A DNA stretch of 64,000 nucleotides, from contig NZ_CP109787.1 of the NCBI RefSeq assembly GCF_025857195.1, positions 2,049,501-2,113,500 on the forward strand. The letters run 5' to 3'. The notes beneath the pieces are model-generated. The model saw only the letters and a list, made by a program, of their open reading frames with translations. It did no database searches and was not told the origin of the DNA. This document shows positions 26,363-36,070 of the stretch, in pieces. The position numbers were made by a program, and so were the translations under genes. How positions within the stretch are numbered: the first letter of the stretch is position 1; each line of letters opens with the position of its first letter. Source of the stretch: Leisingera thetidis (GTDB lineage Bacteria > Pseudomonadota > Alphaproteobacteria > Rhodobacterales > Rhodobacteraceae).

Positions 26363-27934
26363 ATGACCACACCAACCTACGACGCAATTGTTATCGGCGC
26401 CGGCCACAACGGGCTTGCCGCCGCGGCGACATTGGCCCGCAAGGGCAAATCCGTCTGCGTGATCGAGAAGAACGCAACCACAGGGGGCATGGCCCGCAAC
26501 ACCACGCTTGCGAACGGAATACAGGCGCCGGAAATCGCGCATCTGCTCTACAACCTGCACCCCAAGGTGAAGAAGGAATTGGGCCTTGGCTCTGCCCGCG
26601 CGCCGCTGGAGGTGCGGGACCTGTCGGCGGTTTCGCTGTCGGCGGACGGAAACCATGCGGTTATCCGCAATGGCAAGGCAGAACTGGCGGACGGACGGCC
26701 CCACCCGGAGGCCGCGCCCTTTGCCGATCTGATGCGCCGCCTGACGCTGTTTGCCGGGCTGCTGGGGCAGCTTTCGACCAAGTCCCCGCCCTCGCTGGAG
26801 GGCGGCCTGGCCAGCCTGCACACGCTGACGGAGCTTGCCGGGCTGGCCAAACTGGGGCTGGACCTGAAACGGATGGGCAAGAAGGACATGCGCGAGTTTC
26901 TCCGCGTGCTGCTGTCCAATGCCTATGACCTGATCCTGGACGATCTTGAGGACGGCCCGCTGGCCGGTGCGCTGGCAGCGGATGCGGTGCGCGGCGCCCA
27001 TGCCGGGCCGCGTTCGCCCGGAACAGTGTTTACCCTGATGTACCGTCTGGGCCAGGGCGGCGGCGCGCAATTGCCGATGGGCGGCATGGGCGCAGTTGCC
27101 GCAGCGTTCGAGGCCGCGGCCCGCGCCGCCGGCGCCGAAATCCGCACCGGCACCGGCGTGGCCCGGGTGCGGGTGGAAAACGACCGCGCGGCGGGTGTGG
27201 TGCTGGAGGACGGCACCGGGCTGTCCGCCCGAACGGTTCTGAGCAACACCGGCCCGCTGCCCGCAATGAATCTGGCAGGCGCCGGGCATTACGACGTGGA
27301 AATGGTGCGGCGGATGCGCAACCAGCGTTGCAAGGGCGCCGCCGCCAAGGTGAACCTGGTTCTGAGCACTGCGCCCGCGTTCACCGGCCTCAGCCGCGAT
27401 CTGATGGCGGGCCGGCTGCTGATCGCACCCGGTGCAACCTATGTGGAACGCGCATTCAACCCGGCAAAATACGGGGAAATACCCGGAAACCCGGTGATCG
27501 AGGCCGTCATCCCGAGCCTGACCGATCCGGCGCTAGCCCGCGGCGGGCAGCATGTGCTGTCGGCCGTCGTCAGTTCCGTCCCCTATGCGCTGGAGGGCGG
27601 CTGGGATGAGGCGGCTCGCGAAGAACTTGCAGCCATCACGCTCGAAACGCTGGAGAGCTACGCCCCCGGGATCAGCGCGCTGGTCACGGATCGTCAGGTG
27701 CTCAGCCCCGCCTGCATCGAGGCCCGGACGGGCGCGCCGGGCGGCCATTGGCACCATGCGGAGATGGGCATCGACCAGATCCTGACGGTGCGGCCCGCCA
27801 ACGGCATGGCGCATTACCGTTTTGGCCCAGAGGGCTATTACCTCTGCGGCGCGGGCGCCCATCCGGGCGGCGATGTGACCGGGCTGGCCGGCCGCAACAG
27901 CGCCTTGCAGCTTCTGAAAGACGGGGTGATCTGA
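26363..27934 (+). CDS. FAD-dependent oxidoreductase (phytoene-desaturase-like), second of a pair
   Basis: A 523-aa paralogue of the preceding enzyme, starting 10 bases after its stop (ATG at 26363, GAGGA upstream). It has the same GAGHNGLAAAATLARKGK dinucleotide fold and the same C-terminal GYYLCGAGAHPGGDVTG block, but the middle is divergent and about 20 residues shorter. Consecutive, non-identical copies suggest a heterodimer or two successive oxidation steps. Its stop overlaps the next gene by one base (TGATG). Confidence 0.87.
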   Translation: MTTPTYDAIVIGAGHNGLAAAATLARKGKSVCVIEKNATTGGMARNTTLANGIQAPEIAHLLYNLHPKVKKELGLGSARAPLEVRDLSAVSLSADGNHAVIRNGKAELADGRPHPEAAPFADLMRRLTLFAGLLGQLSTKSPPSLEGGLASLHTLTELAGLAKLGLDLKRMGKKDMREFLRVLLSNAYDLILDDLEDGPLAGALAADAVRGAHAGPRSPGTVFTLMYRLGQGGGAQLPMGGMGAVAAAFEAAARAAGAEIRTGTGVARVRVENDRAAGVVLEDGTGLSARTVLSNTGPLPAMNLAGAGHYDVEMVRRMRNQRCKGAAAKVNLVLSTAPAFTGLSRDLMAGRLLIAPGATYVERAFNPAKYGEIPGNPVIEAVIPSLTDPALARGGQHVLSAVVSSVPYALEGGWDEAAREELAAITLETLESYAPGISALVTDRQVLSPACIEARTGAPGGHWHHAEMGIDQILTVRPANGMAHYRFGPEGYYLCGAGAHPGGDVTGLAGRNSALQLLKDGVI

Positions 27935-29112
27935 TGACCAAACATGTGCCCATCGGCCTGATCGAAACCCCGTTCCAGCCACGGCTGGACACGCACGGCA
28001 CCGCCAAGAGCTGGACCAACTGGGCGGGCTATGTGTCACCCGCGATGCTGGACACGGTGGAGTTCGAATATTTCGCCATCCGCAATCAGACCACCCTGTT
28101 CGATATCTCGCCGATGCACAAATACCGCATCACCGGGCCGGATGCGCTGCGGGTGGTGAACCGGCTAGTGACCCGCGACGCCGCCAAGCTGCGCGACGGG
28201 CGGGTCGGCTATGTCCTGTGGTGCGACGAAGAGGGCATGGTGATCGACGACGGCACCCTGTTCCGGTTTTCGGAAACGGACTTCCGCCTGTGCTGCCAGG
28301 AGCCGATGTACACGTGGCTGCTTGATACCGCCTGGGGCTTTGACGCCGTGATCACTGACGAGAGCCATGAGATCGCAGCCCTGTCGCTGCAGGGACCGAC
28401 CTCGTTCTCGCTGCTGCAGGACGCCGGCCTGGGCGCCGTGGCCAATATGAAGCCTTTTGACTGGCGCGGTATCGAGCCTGACCTCTGGATTTCCCGCACC
28501 GGCTTCACCGGCGACCTCGGCTATGAACTCTGGGTACCGAACGGCAAGGCGCTGGAGCTGTGGGACCGGCTGTGGGCCAAGGGCGGCCACTGGGGCCTGA
28601 AGGCGATCGGCTTCGATGCGCTCAACATCTGCCGGATCGAGGCCGGGTTCATCGCCGCGGGCTTCGACTTCCAGCCGGTGCACAGGGCCATGCGGCTGGG
28701 CCGCGGCCGCAGCCCGCTGGAACTGGGGTTCGGCAGGATGGTGGATTTCACCAAGGGCCACTTCAACGGCCGCCGCGCGCTGCTGGATCAGCAGAAGAAC
28801 GGCCTTCGGTACCACCTGCGCAAGATCGAGATCGGCGGTTTCAAACCGGCAGACGGTGCGCTGATCTACCACAAGAAGAAGAAGGAGGTGGGGCATGTGA
28901 CCTCGGGCGTCTGGTCCCCCACCACCAAGCGCAACATCGCGCTGGCCGAGTTCAAGGCGCCCTTCGGCGAAGGCATCACCGATGACCTGTGGGCCGAAAT
29001 CTATGTCAACGAGGAAGGCCAATGGAACAAGCGGCTGGTGCCGGTCACCATTGAGGACAAGCCCTTCTTCATCAACAGCCGCGCGCGGGCGACCCCGCCG
29101 CGCCCGTTCTGA
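27934..29112 (+). CDS. GcvT/aminomethyltransferase-family protein
   Basis: A 392-aa folate-binding protein related to the glycine-cleavage T protein. Family segments include LFDISPMHKYRITGPDALRV near residue 50, LSLQGPTSFSLLQ, the SRTGFTGDLGYELWV block near 190 and GFGRMVDFTKGHFNGRRAL in the C-terminal half. In this family tetrahydrofolate accepts a one-carbon unit from an amine or sulfonium donor. It is distinct from the DMSP demethylase DmdA in length and sequence. Coupled translation with the FAD enzyme suggests that formaldehyde-level carbon released by oxidation is passed to folate. Confidence 0.87.
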   Translation: MTKHVPIGLIETPFQPRLDTHGTAKSWTNWAGYVSPAMLDTVEFEYFAIRNQTTLFDISPMHKYRITGPDALRVVNRLVTRDAAKLRDGRVGYVLWCDEEGMVIDDGTLFRFSETDFRLCCQEPMYTWLLDTAWGFDAVITDESHEIAALSLQGPTSFSLLQDAGLGAVANMKPFDWRGIEPDLWISRTGFTGDLGYELWVPNGKALELWDRLWAKGGHWGLKAIGFDALNICRIEAGFIAAGFDFQPVHRAMRLGRGRSPLELGFGRMVDFTKGHFNGRRALLDQQKNGLRYHLRKIEIGGFKPADGALIYHKKKKEVGHVTSGVWSPTTKRNIALAEFKAPFGEGITDDLWAEIYVNEEGQWNKRLVPVTIEDKPFFINSRARATPPRPF

Positions 29113-29130
29113 ACCGGATCAGGTGCTTCC

Positions 29131-30510
29131 ATGACCAAGATGAAACCGAACACGTTCGCAAACGAACCCAGCCCGGAAAAGCTGCATGAATGGGACCGCA
29201 CCCACCAGCTGCATCCCTGGATGGCGATGGATGACTGGCGCGGCTATGACAACATGCTGGTGGAGACCGCCGACGGCATCCATCTGTGGGACGGTGCCGG
29301 CAAGCGCTATATCGACGGCCCGGGCGGCATGTGGTGCACCCAGATCGGCTATGGCCGCCAGGAGATGGCCGACGCCATCGCCGCGCAGGTGATGAAGCTG
29401 CCCTATACCTCCCCCTTCACCAACACCACAGAGCCCTCGGCGGTGCTGGCCCGCAAGCTTGCGGACATGGCGCCGGGTGATTTGAACAATGTCTTCTTCA
29501 CCACCGGCGGCTCGACCGCGGTGGATACCGCACTGCGCACCATGCAGTACTTGAACAACCGCCGCGGCAAGCCGCAGAAGAAGACGATCATCGCCCGCGA
29601 GAAGGGCTACCACGGCTCCACCTATCTGGCCCATTCGGTGACCGGCAAGGAACGCGACAGGAGCCAGTTCGATTTCGAAACCCGGCTGGTGCATTTCCTG
29701 CCCGACGTGAACCCCTACCGCCGCCCCGCCGGCATGAGCGTCGGGGACTGGTGCGATGCCAAGGTCGCGGATCTGGAGAACGCCATCGCGGAGATCGGCG
29801 CGGACAGCATCGGCGCCTTCATCGCCGAGCCGGTCCTGTCCTCCGGCGGCGTCATCGTGCCTGCGCCCGGCTACCACAAGCGCACCTGGAAGCTGTGCCG
29901 CGCCAATGACATCCTCTACATTTCCGACGAAGTGGTGACCGGCTTCGGCCGCCTTGGCCACTGGTTCGCGTCCGAGGAGGTCTTTGGCATCCAGCCCGAC
30001 ATGATCACCTGCGCCAAGGGGCTGACTTCCGGCTACCTGCCGCTTGGCGCATGCATCATCTCCGACCAGGTGATGGAGCGGATGAGCAGCCTGGGCACCC
30101 CCTCCACCTTCACCAACGGGTATACCTATTCGGGGCATCCGGTCTCCTGCGCCGCGGCGCTGAAGAACATCGAGATCATCGAACGCGAAGATATTCTGGG
30201 ACACGTGCGCGCCGTTACCCCGCATTTCCAGGCCCGCCTGCGCGATCTGATGAAATTCGGCATCGTCGGCGACGCCCGCGGCGCGGGGCTGCTGGGCTGC
30301 ATCGAGTGCCAGGCCGAGGACCTGGAGGCCGAACGCAGGCTGGGTTCGATGATCGATGCCGCCTGCGAAGAGAGGGGCCTGATCGTGCGCCCGCTGATCA
30401 ACATGGCTGTGTTCTCGCCGCCGCTGATCATCACCCTGGACCAGATCGACGAGATGTTCGACATCCTGGAGCGTGCCATCCAGCAGGTCGAGGCGCAGCT
30501 GGCAGCCTGA
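29131..30510 (+). CDS. Class III pyridoxal-phosphate aminotransferase
   Basis: A 459-aa omega-type aminotransferase. The PLP-binding Lys296 is in CAKGLTSGYLPLGA, the Asp266 that contacts the ring nitrogen is in ISDEVVTGFGR, and the phosphate-binding TTGGSTAVDTAL is present. Members transfer amino groups from beta-alanine, taurine, GABA or diamines to pyruvate or 2-oxoglutarate. As the last gene of the operon it probably removes the primary amine left after demethylation. A plain terminator follows the stop. Confidence 0.92.
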   Translation: MTKMKPNTFANEPSPEKLHEWDRTHQLHPWMAMDDWRGYDNMLVETADGIHLWDGAGKRYIDGPGGMWCTQIGYGRQEMADAIAAQVMKLPYTSPFTNTTEPSAVLARKLADMAPGDLNNVFFTTGGSTAVDTALRTMQYLNNRRGKPQKKTIIAREKGYHGSTYLAHSVTGKERDRSQFDFETRLVHFLPDVNPYRRPAGMSVGDWCDAKVADLENAIAEIGADSIGAFIAEPVLSSGGVIVPAPGYHKRTWKLCRANDILYISDEVVTGFGRLGHWFASEEVFGIQPDMITCAKGLTSGYLPLGACIISDQVMERMSSLGTPSTFTNGYTYSGHPVSCAAALKNIEIIEREDILGHVRAVTPHFQARLRDLMKFGIVGDARGAGLLGCIECQAEDLEAERRLGSMIDAACEERGLIVRPLINMAVFSPPLIITLDQIDEMFDILERAIQQVEAQLAA

Positions 30511-30554
30511 GGCTGGAGCGGGTGGCACAGGCTCCTGTCACCCTATCCCGGACT

Positions 30555-30592
30555 GGCGGGCGCAAACGGTGGTCCCGGCGCCCGCCCTTTTT
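30555..30592 (+). terminator. Terminator of the oxidoreductase-aminotransferase operon
   Basis: GGCGGGCGC (30555-30563) pairs with GCGCCCGCC (30578-30586) over a 14-base loop and is followed by five T. Confidence 0.7.
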
Positions 30593-30739
30593 GTTCCTGG
30601 CGCTGCCCAGGCGCCGGCATGCGGCCGCCCTCGCACACCGCAGGACAAGCGGGGCGCCACTCCTCTCCCTTCTGGCATTGGACACGGCGCCGTTCCGCGG
30701 CTGCTGCCGCGAAACCGGTGTCTTTTGAGGGCTGCCCCC

Positions 30740-32779
30740 TTACACAGTATGCTCGCGGCGCCCGTACTTCCCGGCCAGATCAACCTCCTGCCCCAGGTCC
30801 ATCGCGGCGCGGTAGCCGCTGTGCACGGCGGCAGCGATGATATGCGGGGCCTCGGCATCGCCGATCCGGGTCACAGATTTGATTCCGGCCTCCTGCAGCC
30901 CGTTCCCCATTGCCTTCAACCCGTCGTACAACCCCAGAACCGGCAGACGGCGGGTGAGCGGGATGATGGCGTCGCAGGCCAGGGTGCTGCGCGCACCTGA
31001 GAACATGCAGGACAGCACCGCTTCTCCCTTCTGCGCGGCCACCAGCATCCGGTTGGGCACCACGGCAACGCCTGCCTCGATCAGCGCGGCATTGGACTGG
31101 TAGACCTCTGTGGTCCACTGGCCCCAGTCGCAGGGGCGGCCTGCCGGTGTCACCAAAGTGACCCGGTGCCCCTCCTTGCGCAGCTGCAGCGCCAGGACAG
31201 AGCCGAGGTAATAGTGGTCGTCATCGTAGATCACCACATGTTCCGCATTGAGCGCCTCGCCGTTCAGCACGGTCTCCGCCGGGACGATCATGCCGGGCAC
31301 CTCTTCTTCCAGCCCGGTATCGGAGTGCCGCCCGATGGTGTCAGCTGCCCAGACCGCCCCGGTGGCGGCAATCACATGCGAGACACCCAGATCCAGCACA
31401 TCCGCTGCCTCCAGCGGGCTTTCCAGGTAGACCTCCACGTTGGGCAGATTTTCGATCTGCCCGACCCGCCAGTCGCGCACGCGGGCCCATTCCATCATCC
31501 CCGGCAGACGGGATTCGCGGGTGACGCGGCCGCCAAGGACACGGCGCGCCTCGGCCAGCAGCACCGAATGGCCGCGTTCGCCCAGCACCCGGGCGGCCTC
31601 CAGCCCGGCAGGCCCCGCGCCAACCACCAGCACCTTCTCGGGCGCCTCGCTGCGTCCGGTTTTCTCGGGATGCCAGCCCTGCCGCCATTCCTCGCCCATG
31701 GTCGGGTTCTGGGTGCAGCGCAGCGGCACCCCCAGCGAGTCATGCGCATAGCAGATGTTGCAGCCGATGCATTCGCGGATGTCCTCGCTGCGCCCCTCTT
31801 CGATTTTCTTCGGCAGGAACGGATCGGCAATCGACGGCCGCGCCGCGCCGATCAGGTCCTGCCCGCCCTGGCGGATCACCTGCGCCATGGTGTCGGGCGA
31901 GGTGTACCGCCCCACCGCCACCACCGGTTTCGAGGTCAGCAATTTTGCCTGCGCGATACTGCCGGTAAAAGAAGCCTCTTTCACAAACCGGCTCGCGCCC
32001 ATCTCGACGCCATAATCCGGCACCACCAGATCCCACAGGTCCGGCAGATCCGCCAGCATCGCAAAGGCGTCATAGCTTTCCGCATCCCCCAGCCCGACGC
32101 TGAAGCGGGTGGCGACGGCGCATTTGTGGCCGACGGCGTCCTTGGTTTCCTCGATCAGCTCCCGCACCAGCCGCACCCGGTTTTCCAGGCTGCCGCCGTA
32201 TTCATCGCTGCGGGTGTTGTTTACCGGGTCGAGGAACTCTGACAGCAGGTAGCCGTGGGTGGCATAGACATAGACGATGTCGAACCCGGCCTCGACCGCC
32301 CGCAGCGCGGCGTCGCGGTGCCATTTGCGGATGTTGCGGATGTCCTCGCGGCCGATCTTTCTGGCCTGCCCCGGGTGCAGCACTGTGGAATCCGTCTGCG
32401 GCCGGTTGCGCAGGCCCAGCGGCGCCAGCCGGGTGCCGAAATTGGTCACCATGCCGCCGCCGATCCACAGCTCCACCCCGGCCAGCGCGCCATGCTCATG
32501 CACCGCATCGGTCATCAGCCGGTTGGCGCGGATGTCATCCTCGTCCCACAGCGCCGCATAGGGGTAATAGTCATTGTCCGAGGTCGGGTGGATCGAACAG
32601 AACTCGGTGTTCACCACCCCCCAGCCGCCTTCCGCCTTCATCCCGCGCATCGCCGCCGCCGTTCGCGGCCGCCGCCAGCCCATGCCGGCGCAATGCGGCA
32701 CCTGGTAAAACCGGTTCCTGGTTTCCACCGGCCCGATTCTCAGCGGCTGGAACAGGATGTCATGGCGGGGATCGCGCAT
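30740..32779 (-). CDS. Trimethylamine/dimethylamine dehydrogenase-like iron-sulfur flavoprotein
   Basis: A 679-aa enzyme with three parts: an FMN-binding TIM barrel of the old-yellow-enzyme type (1-330), a 4Fe-4S cluster held by Cys337, Cys340, Cys343 and Cys355 (CIGCNIC), and a C-terminal ADP/NAD-binding module beginning VLVVGAGPAGLEAARVLG. This is the layout of trimethylamine dehydrogenase, dimethylglycine demethylase DgcA and stachydrine demethylases, which remove N-methyl groups as formaldehyde. Operator site 2 lies 44 bases upstream of the ATG at 32779. A GTG 36 bases upstream would fall within the regulatory site and is less likely. Confidence 0.9.
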   Translation of the reverse strand: MRDPRHDILFQPLRIGPVETRNRFYQVPHCAGMGWRRPRTAAAMRGMKAEGGWGVVNTEFCSIHPTSDNDYYPYAALWDEDDIRANRLMTDAVHEHGALAGVELWIGGGMVTNFGTRLAPLGLRNRPQTDSTVLHPGQARKIGREDIRNIRKWHRDAALRAVEAGFDIVYVYATHGYLLSEFLDPVNNTRSDEYGGSLENRVRLVRELIEETKDAVGHKCAVATRFSVGLGDAESYDAFAMLADLPDLWDLVVPDYGVEMGASRFVKEASFTGSIAQAKLLTSKPVVAVGRYTSPDTMAQVIRQGGQDLIGAARPSIADPFLPKKIEEGRSEDIRECIGCNICYAHDSLGVPLRCTQNPTMGEEWRQGWHPEKTGRSEAPEKVLVVGAGPAGLEAARVLGERGHSVLLAEARRVLGGRVTRESRLPGMMEWARVRDWRVGQIENLPNVEVYLESPLEAADVLDLGVSHVIAATGAVWAADTIGRHSDTGLEEEVPGMIVPAETVLNGEALNAEHVVIYDDDHYYLGSVLALQLRKEGHRVTLVTPAGRPCDWGQWTTEVYQSNAALIEAGVAVVPNRMLVAAQKGEAVLSCMFSGARSTLACDAIIPLTRRLPVLGLYDGLKAMGNGLQEAGIKSVTRIGDAEAPHIIAAAVHSGYRAAMDLGQEVDLAGKYGRREHTV

Positions 32780-32822
32780 CGGTCTTGACCCTTCGATAGG
32801 CAGGTTTCGCTTCACAGTTTGA

Positions 32823-32834
32823 TTGAGCGCTCAA
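32823..32834. promoter_or_regulatory. Operator site 2, palindrome TTGAGCGCTCAA
   Basis: A 12-bp perfect inverted repeat between the divergent demethylase-like flavoprotein and the solute-binding protein gene, matching the core of site 1. Confidence 0.72.
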
Positions 32835-32946
32835 ATAATTCTTGTGTCAAGCCGGTTTCCCTCCTAACCTTTTCCCTATCACGGCCAAGCCAGTGCTCGA
32901 GAGGCAAAAGGCAGCAAAACAGGGCCGCGGCAACAGGGAGACTTTC

Positions 32947-34008
32947 ATGGAAATTTTGAAAACAGCCACTGCGGTTGGCATGGTTCTGTCGCTTCAGGCA
33001 GGGTCTGGCCTGGCCGCCGATGCGGAACTGACGGTGTTCGACTGGGCCGGCTACGAGGACCCGGAATTCTTCGCCGCCTATATCGACGAGCACGGCGACA
33101 GCCCGACCTTCGCCTTCTTCGGAGACGAGGAGGAAGCCTTTCAGAAACTGCGCTCCGGGTTCCGCGCCGACGCAGTGCATCCGTGTTCGCAATCCGTGCC
33201 GAAATGGATCGAAGCGGGGCTGCTCGCGCCTCTGGACACATCCAGGATCGAACGCTGGGATGAGCTTGAATCCAGCTTCCGCGACATCAAGGCCTACACC
33301 AAGGACGGACAGAGCTACTTCATCCCGGCAGACTGGGGCAACACGGCGGTCACCTATCACAGCGATCATCTGGGCGACGCGGACGTAACCTCCTTGCAGG
33401 CTTTCGCTGATCCCAAGCACCAGGGCCGTATCTCGATCGGAGACAACGTCGACGACGCCTATGCGCTGGCGTTCCTGGCCACGGGCGTCAACGACTGGAC
33501 CAATGCCACCGATGAGCAGTTCCAGGCGGCCTCGGATTTCCTGCGCACCGTCCATCAGAACGTGCGCACCTACTGGTCCGACGGCGCCTCGCTGGCGCAG
33601 CTGATGCAAAGCGGCGAGGTCTACCTGGCCTGGGCCTGGAACGAAACCTATTCAACCATGCACTTCGAAGGCCACCCGATCGAGATCAAGCGCGACACCG
33701 ATGAAGGCGCGTCAAGCTGGGTCTGCGGCTATGCGAGGCTAGCCGATGCGCCGGGGTCCGAGGACAAGTTCTATGACTTCATCAACGCCTGGCTGGAGCC
33801 GAAGACGGCAAACTACCTCGTGTCCAACTGGGGCTATGGCCACAGCAATGCCAAGGCGATGGCGGAAATGAACGCCGAAGACCTGACGGCAATGGGGCTT
33901 GAGGTCAGCGAAGACCTGAAGACCAAGACCCTGTGGCAAGCGCCGGTGCCGTCCGAATTGCGCGAGAAAATGATCGCCGAATTCGAGCTGATCAAAGCTG
34001 GCTTCTGA
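32947..34008 (+). CDS. ABC transporter periplasmic binding protein (PotD-like)
   Basis: A 353-aa extracellular solute-binding protein of the spermidine/putrescine family with a signal peptide (residues 1-23, ending GSGLA). Typical blocks are LTVFDWAGYEDPEFFAAY at the mature N-terminus, YFIPADWGNTAVTYHSD and YLAWAWNETYSTM. Many aromatic residues are available for a cation-pi cage. It should deliver the cluster's cationic substrate to the permeases encoded at 35237-36924. It is read divergently from the flavoprotein, has GGGAG upstream and ends at a strong terminator. Confidence 0.9.
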   Translation: MEILKTATAVGMVLSLQAGSGLAADAELTVFDWAGYEDPEFFAAYIDEHGDSPTFAFFGDEEEAFQKLRSGFRADAVHPCSQSVPKWIEAGLLAPLDTSRIERWDELESSFRDIKAYTKDGQSYFIPADWGNTAVTYHSDHLGDADVTSLQAFADPKHQGRISIGDNVDDAYALAFLATGVNDWTNATDEQFQAASDFLRTVHQNVRTYWSDGASLAQLMQSGEVYLAWAWNETYSTMHFEGHPIEIKRDTDEGASSWVCGYARLADAPGSEDKFYDFINAWLEPKTANYLVSNWGYGHSNAKAMAEMNAEDLTAMGLEVSEDLKTKTLWQAPVPSELREKMIAEFELIKAGF

Positions 34009-34035
34009 TCCCGGCATCACGCGGCCGGCAAGTGG

Positions 34036-34073
34036 AAAAACGCCCCGCCAGTTCGGCGGGGCGTCTCTTTTTT
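34036..34073. terminator. Bidirectional terminator between binding-protein and ATPase genes
   Basis: ACGCCCCGCC (34040-34049) pairs with GGCGGGGCGT (34055-34064), followed by CTCTTTTTT. Five A residues on the left serve the minus strand. Confidence 0.88.
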
Positions 34074-34131
34074 CCGGCTGCTTCCTGCCTGCCCGGATTT
34101 GCCCGGCCGCGGCGGCGGCACGGGCCCTGCC

Positions 34132-35235
34132 CTACTGGAACAGCACGATCGATTCCGCGCCCCAGCCGACCGGGACCGTGCTGCCCGCAGGCACAATGGA
34201 CCGGCCGGCGGTGTTGCGCATCGAGATGGTCACATCCTCGGCATGGCCGGGCAGGCGCACGCTGTAATAGGTCATGTCGCCGTAATAGGCGGTGCCGGTC
34301 ACTTCTCCCCTGGCCACCTGTTCGGCCTGCTCATTGCCGTCGAACAGAATGGTCAGCATCTCCGGACGGATGCCGATTGAATTCAGCCGTCCCGGATCCA
34401 GCCCCTCGGGGATCTGCGCCGATGGCAGAGCGATGCTGCCGAGCGCAGGAATATCAAGCGCCAGATGGCCGTTGATCGGGCCGGTGGCGCGGGCATCGAG
34501 GAAATTCATGACCCCAATGAAGGAAGCGACCCGCCGGTCGACAGGGCGGCGGTACAGCTCTTCCGGAGTGGCCAGCTGGGCGATCCGGCCTTCGAACATC
34601 ACCGCAATCCGGTCGGACATTGTCAGTGCCTCCTCCTGATCGTGGGTCACCAGGATGAAGGTGATGCCAAGCTTCTGCTGCAGTTGGCGCAGCTCGATCT
34701 GCATCTGATCGCGCAGTTTTTTGTCCAGCGCCGACAGCGGCTCGTCCAGCAGCACCACCTTTGGCTTCATGACCAGCGCCCGGGCCAACGCAACCCGCTG
34801 GCGCTGGCCGCCTGACAGTTCATGCGCAGCACGGGCGCCCAGCCCGCCCAGGTCCACCATATTCAACGCCCGCTCCACCTCGCGGGCAATCTCTGCCTTT
34901 GGCATCTTGCGGGCCTTGAGGCCGTAGCCGACATTCTCCGCCACACTCAGATGCGGGAAGATGGCATAAGACTGGAACACCATATTGGTCGGGCGCCGGT
35001 TGGCCGGCACCCCCGCCATGTTCCTGCCGCCGATCATAATGGTGCCGCTTGACGGCGTCTCAAACCCGGCAATCATCCGCAGCAGGGTGGTCTTGCCGCA
35101 TCCCGAGGGTCCCAGCAGAGAGAAGAACTCACCCTCGTTGATGGTTGCGTCGATGCCTTTCAAAGCCTGAAAGGTTCCGAATGACTTGGTGATGCCTGTC
35201 AGATCGATGATAGGCTTAGGGAGCGGGGTCGTCAT
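34132..35235 (-). CDS. ABC transporter ATP-binding protein (PotA-like)
   Basis: A 367-aa ATPase of a polyamine/betaine-type importer. Walker A GPSGCGKTT (near residue 42), the Q-loop segment NMVFQSYAIFPH, the signature LSGGQRQRVALARAL and Walker B VVLLDEPLSALD are all intact. A C-terminal TOBE-like regulatory domain follows. The ATG at 35235 lies one base after the permease stop, with GGAGG 11 bases upstream. An in-frame TTG nine bases earlier overlaps that stop. It is the last gene of the Rieske-permease-permease-ATPase run. Confidence 0.93.
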   Translation of the reverse strand: MTTPLPKPIIDLTGITKSFGTFQALKGIDATINEGEFFSLLGPSGCGKTTLLRMIAGFETPSSGTIMIGGRNMAGVPANRRPTNMVFQSYAIFPHLSVAENVGYGLKARKMPKAEIAREVERALNMVDLGGLGARAAHELSGGQRQRVALARALVMKPKVVLLDEPLSALDKKLRDQMQIELRQLQQKLGITFILVTHDQEEALTMSDRIAVMFEGRIAQLATPEELYRRPVDRRVASFIGVMNFLDARATGPINGHLALDIPALGSIALPSAQIPEGLDPGRLNSIGIRPEMLTILFDGNEQAEQVARGEVTGTAYYGDMTYYSVRLPGHAEDVTISMRNTAGRSIVPAGSTVPVGWGAESIVLFQ

Positions 35236-35236
35236 G

Positions 35237-36070
35237 TCAGACAAGTCCTCCGGTGGCTGAAGCTTCGATACCCTGTTTTCTGGCGGACCGGCGGCGGAAC
35301 CACTCGGCCAGGATCAGGAGCAGGACGGACAGGGCCAGCAGGATCGTCCCCAGCGCCATCACCGACGGCAGCTTTCCAGGGAAGCGCAGCTGGCTCCAGA
35401 TGTAGACCGGCAGGGTGACCTCGGTCCCGGTCAGGAAGAACGCAATGATGAACTCATCCAGCGAAATGGTGAAGGTGATCAGCAGGCTGGACACCACCCC
35501 CGGCATTACCAATGGAAGGATCACGCGCCGGAATGTGCCCCAGCGGGTTTCGCCCAGATCGAAGGAGGCTTCCTCAAGGCTTTGGTCCAGCCCCTGGAAG
35601 GCCGAGCTCAGGATTGCAATGGAAAAGGGCGTGCAGATAAGCACATGGCCCAGGACCACGGTCACAAGCGACAGCGGCATGCCCAGCTGCATCAGGAGAA
35701 CCAGAAGCGCCACCGCAACGATGATTTCCGGCAGCACCAGCGGCAGCATGATGAAGCTCATGATGCCGCGCTTGAGCGGAAACCGGTAGCGGGCGGCGGC
35801 CCGTGCGGCACAGGCGCCCAGCACGGTGCTCAGCACCGCCGACGAGAGGCCCACGGCGAGCGAATTCCGCACTGCGCCATGCAACGCTTCGGTCTGCCAC
35901 AGCACGCCGAACCATTTGGCCGTAAACCCGGTCAGCGGAAACGCGATGACCTTGGCATCATTCAATGCGAACACCGGCAGCAGCACTACAGGCGCATAGA
36001 GAAACACCATGTAGGCAACGGCGTAGACGGCCAGCCATTTGGACGGAAGAGACTTCAGTGCGGACGTCAT
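35237..36070 (-). CDS. ABC transporter permease (PotC-like)
   Basis: A 277-aa inner-membrane permease with about six hydrophobic segments. The EAA-type loop that contacts the ATPase (EEASFDLGETRWGTFRRVILP) is present. It overlaps the upstream permease gene by four bases and precedes the ATPase gene by one base, so the three are a translationally coupled transport unit. Confidence 0.92.
   Translation of the reverse strand: MTSALKSLPSKWLAVYAVAYMVFLYAPVVLLPVFALNDAKVIAFPLTGFTAKWFGVLWQTEALHGAVRNSLAVGLSSAVLSTVLGACAARAAARYRFPLKRGIMSFIMLPLVLPEIIVAVALLVLLMQLGMPLSLVTVVLGHVLICTPFSIAILSSAFQGLDQSLEEASFDLGETRWGTFRRVILPLVMPGVVSSLLITFTISLDEFIIAFFLTGTEVTLPVYIWSQLRFPGKLPSVMALGTILLALSVLLLILAEWFRRRSARKQGIEASATGGLV

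Noticed and set aside
27934..29112. The GcvT-family protein as the DMSP demethylase DmdA
   Set aside because: The sequence and length differ from DmdA, and the context is amine oxidation. Presence of dddP elsewhere in the window does not support it.
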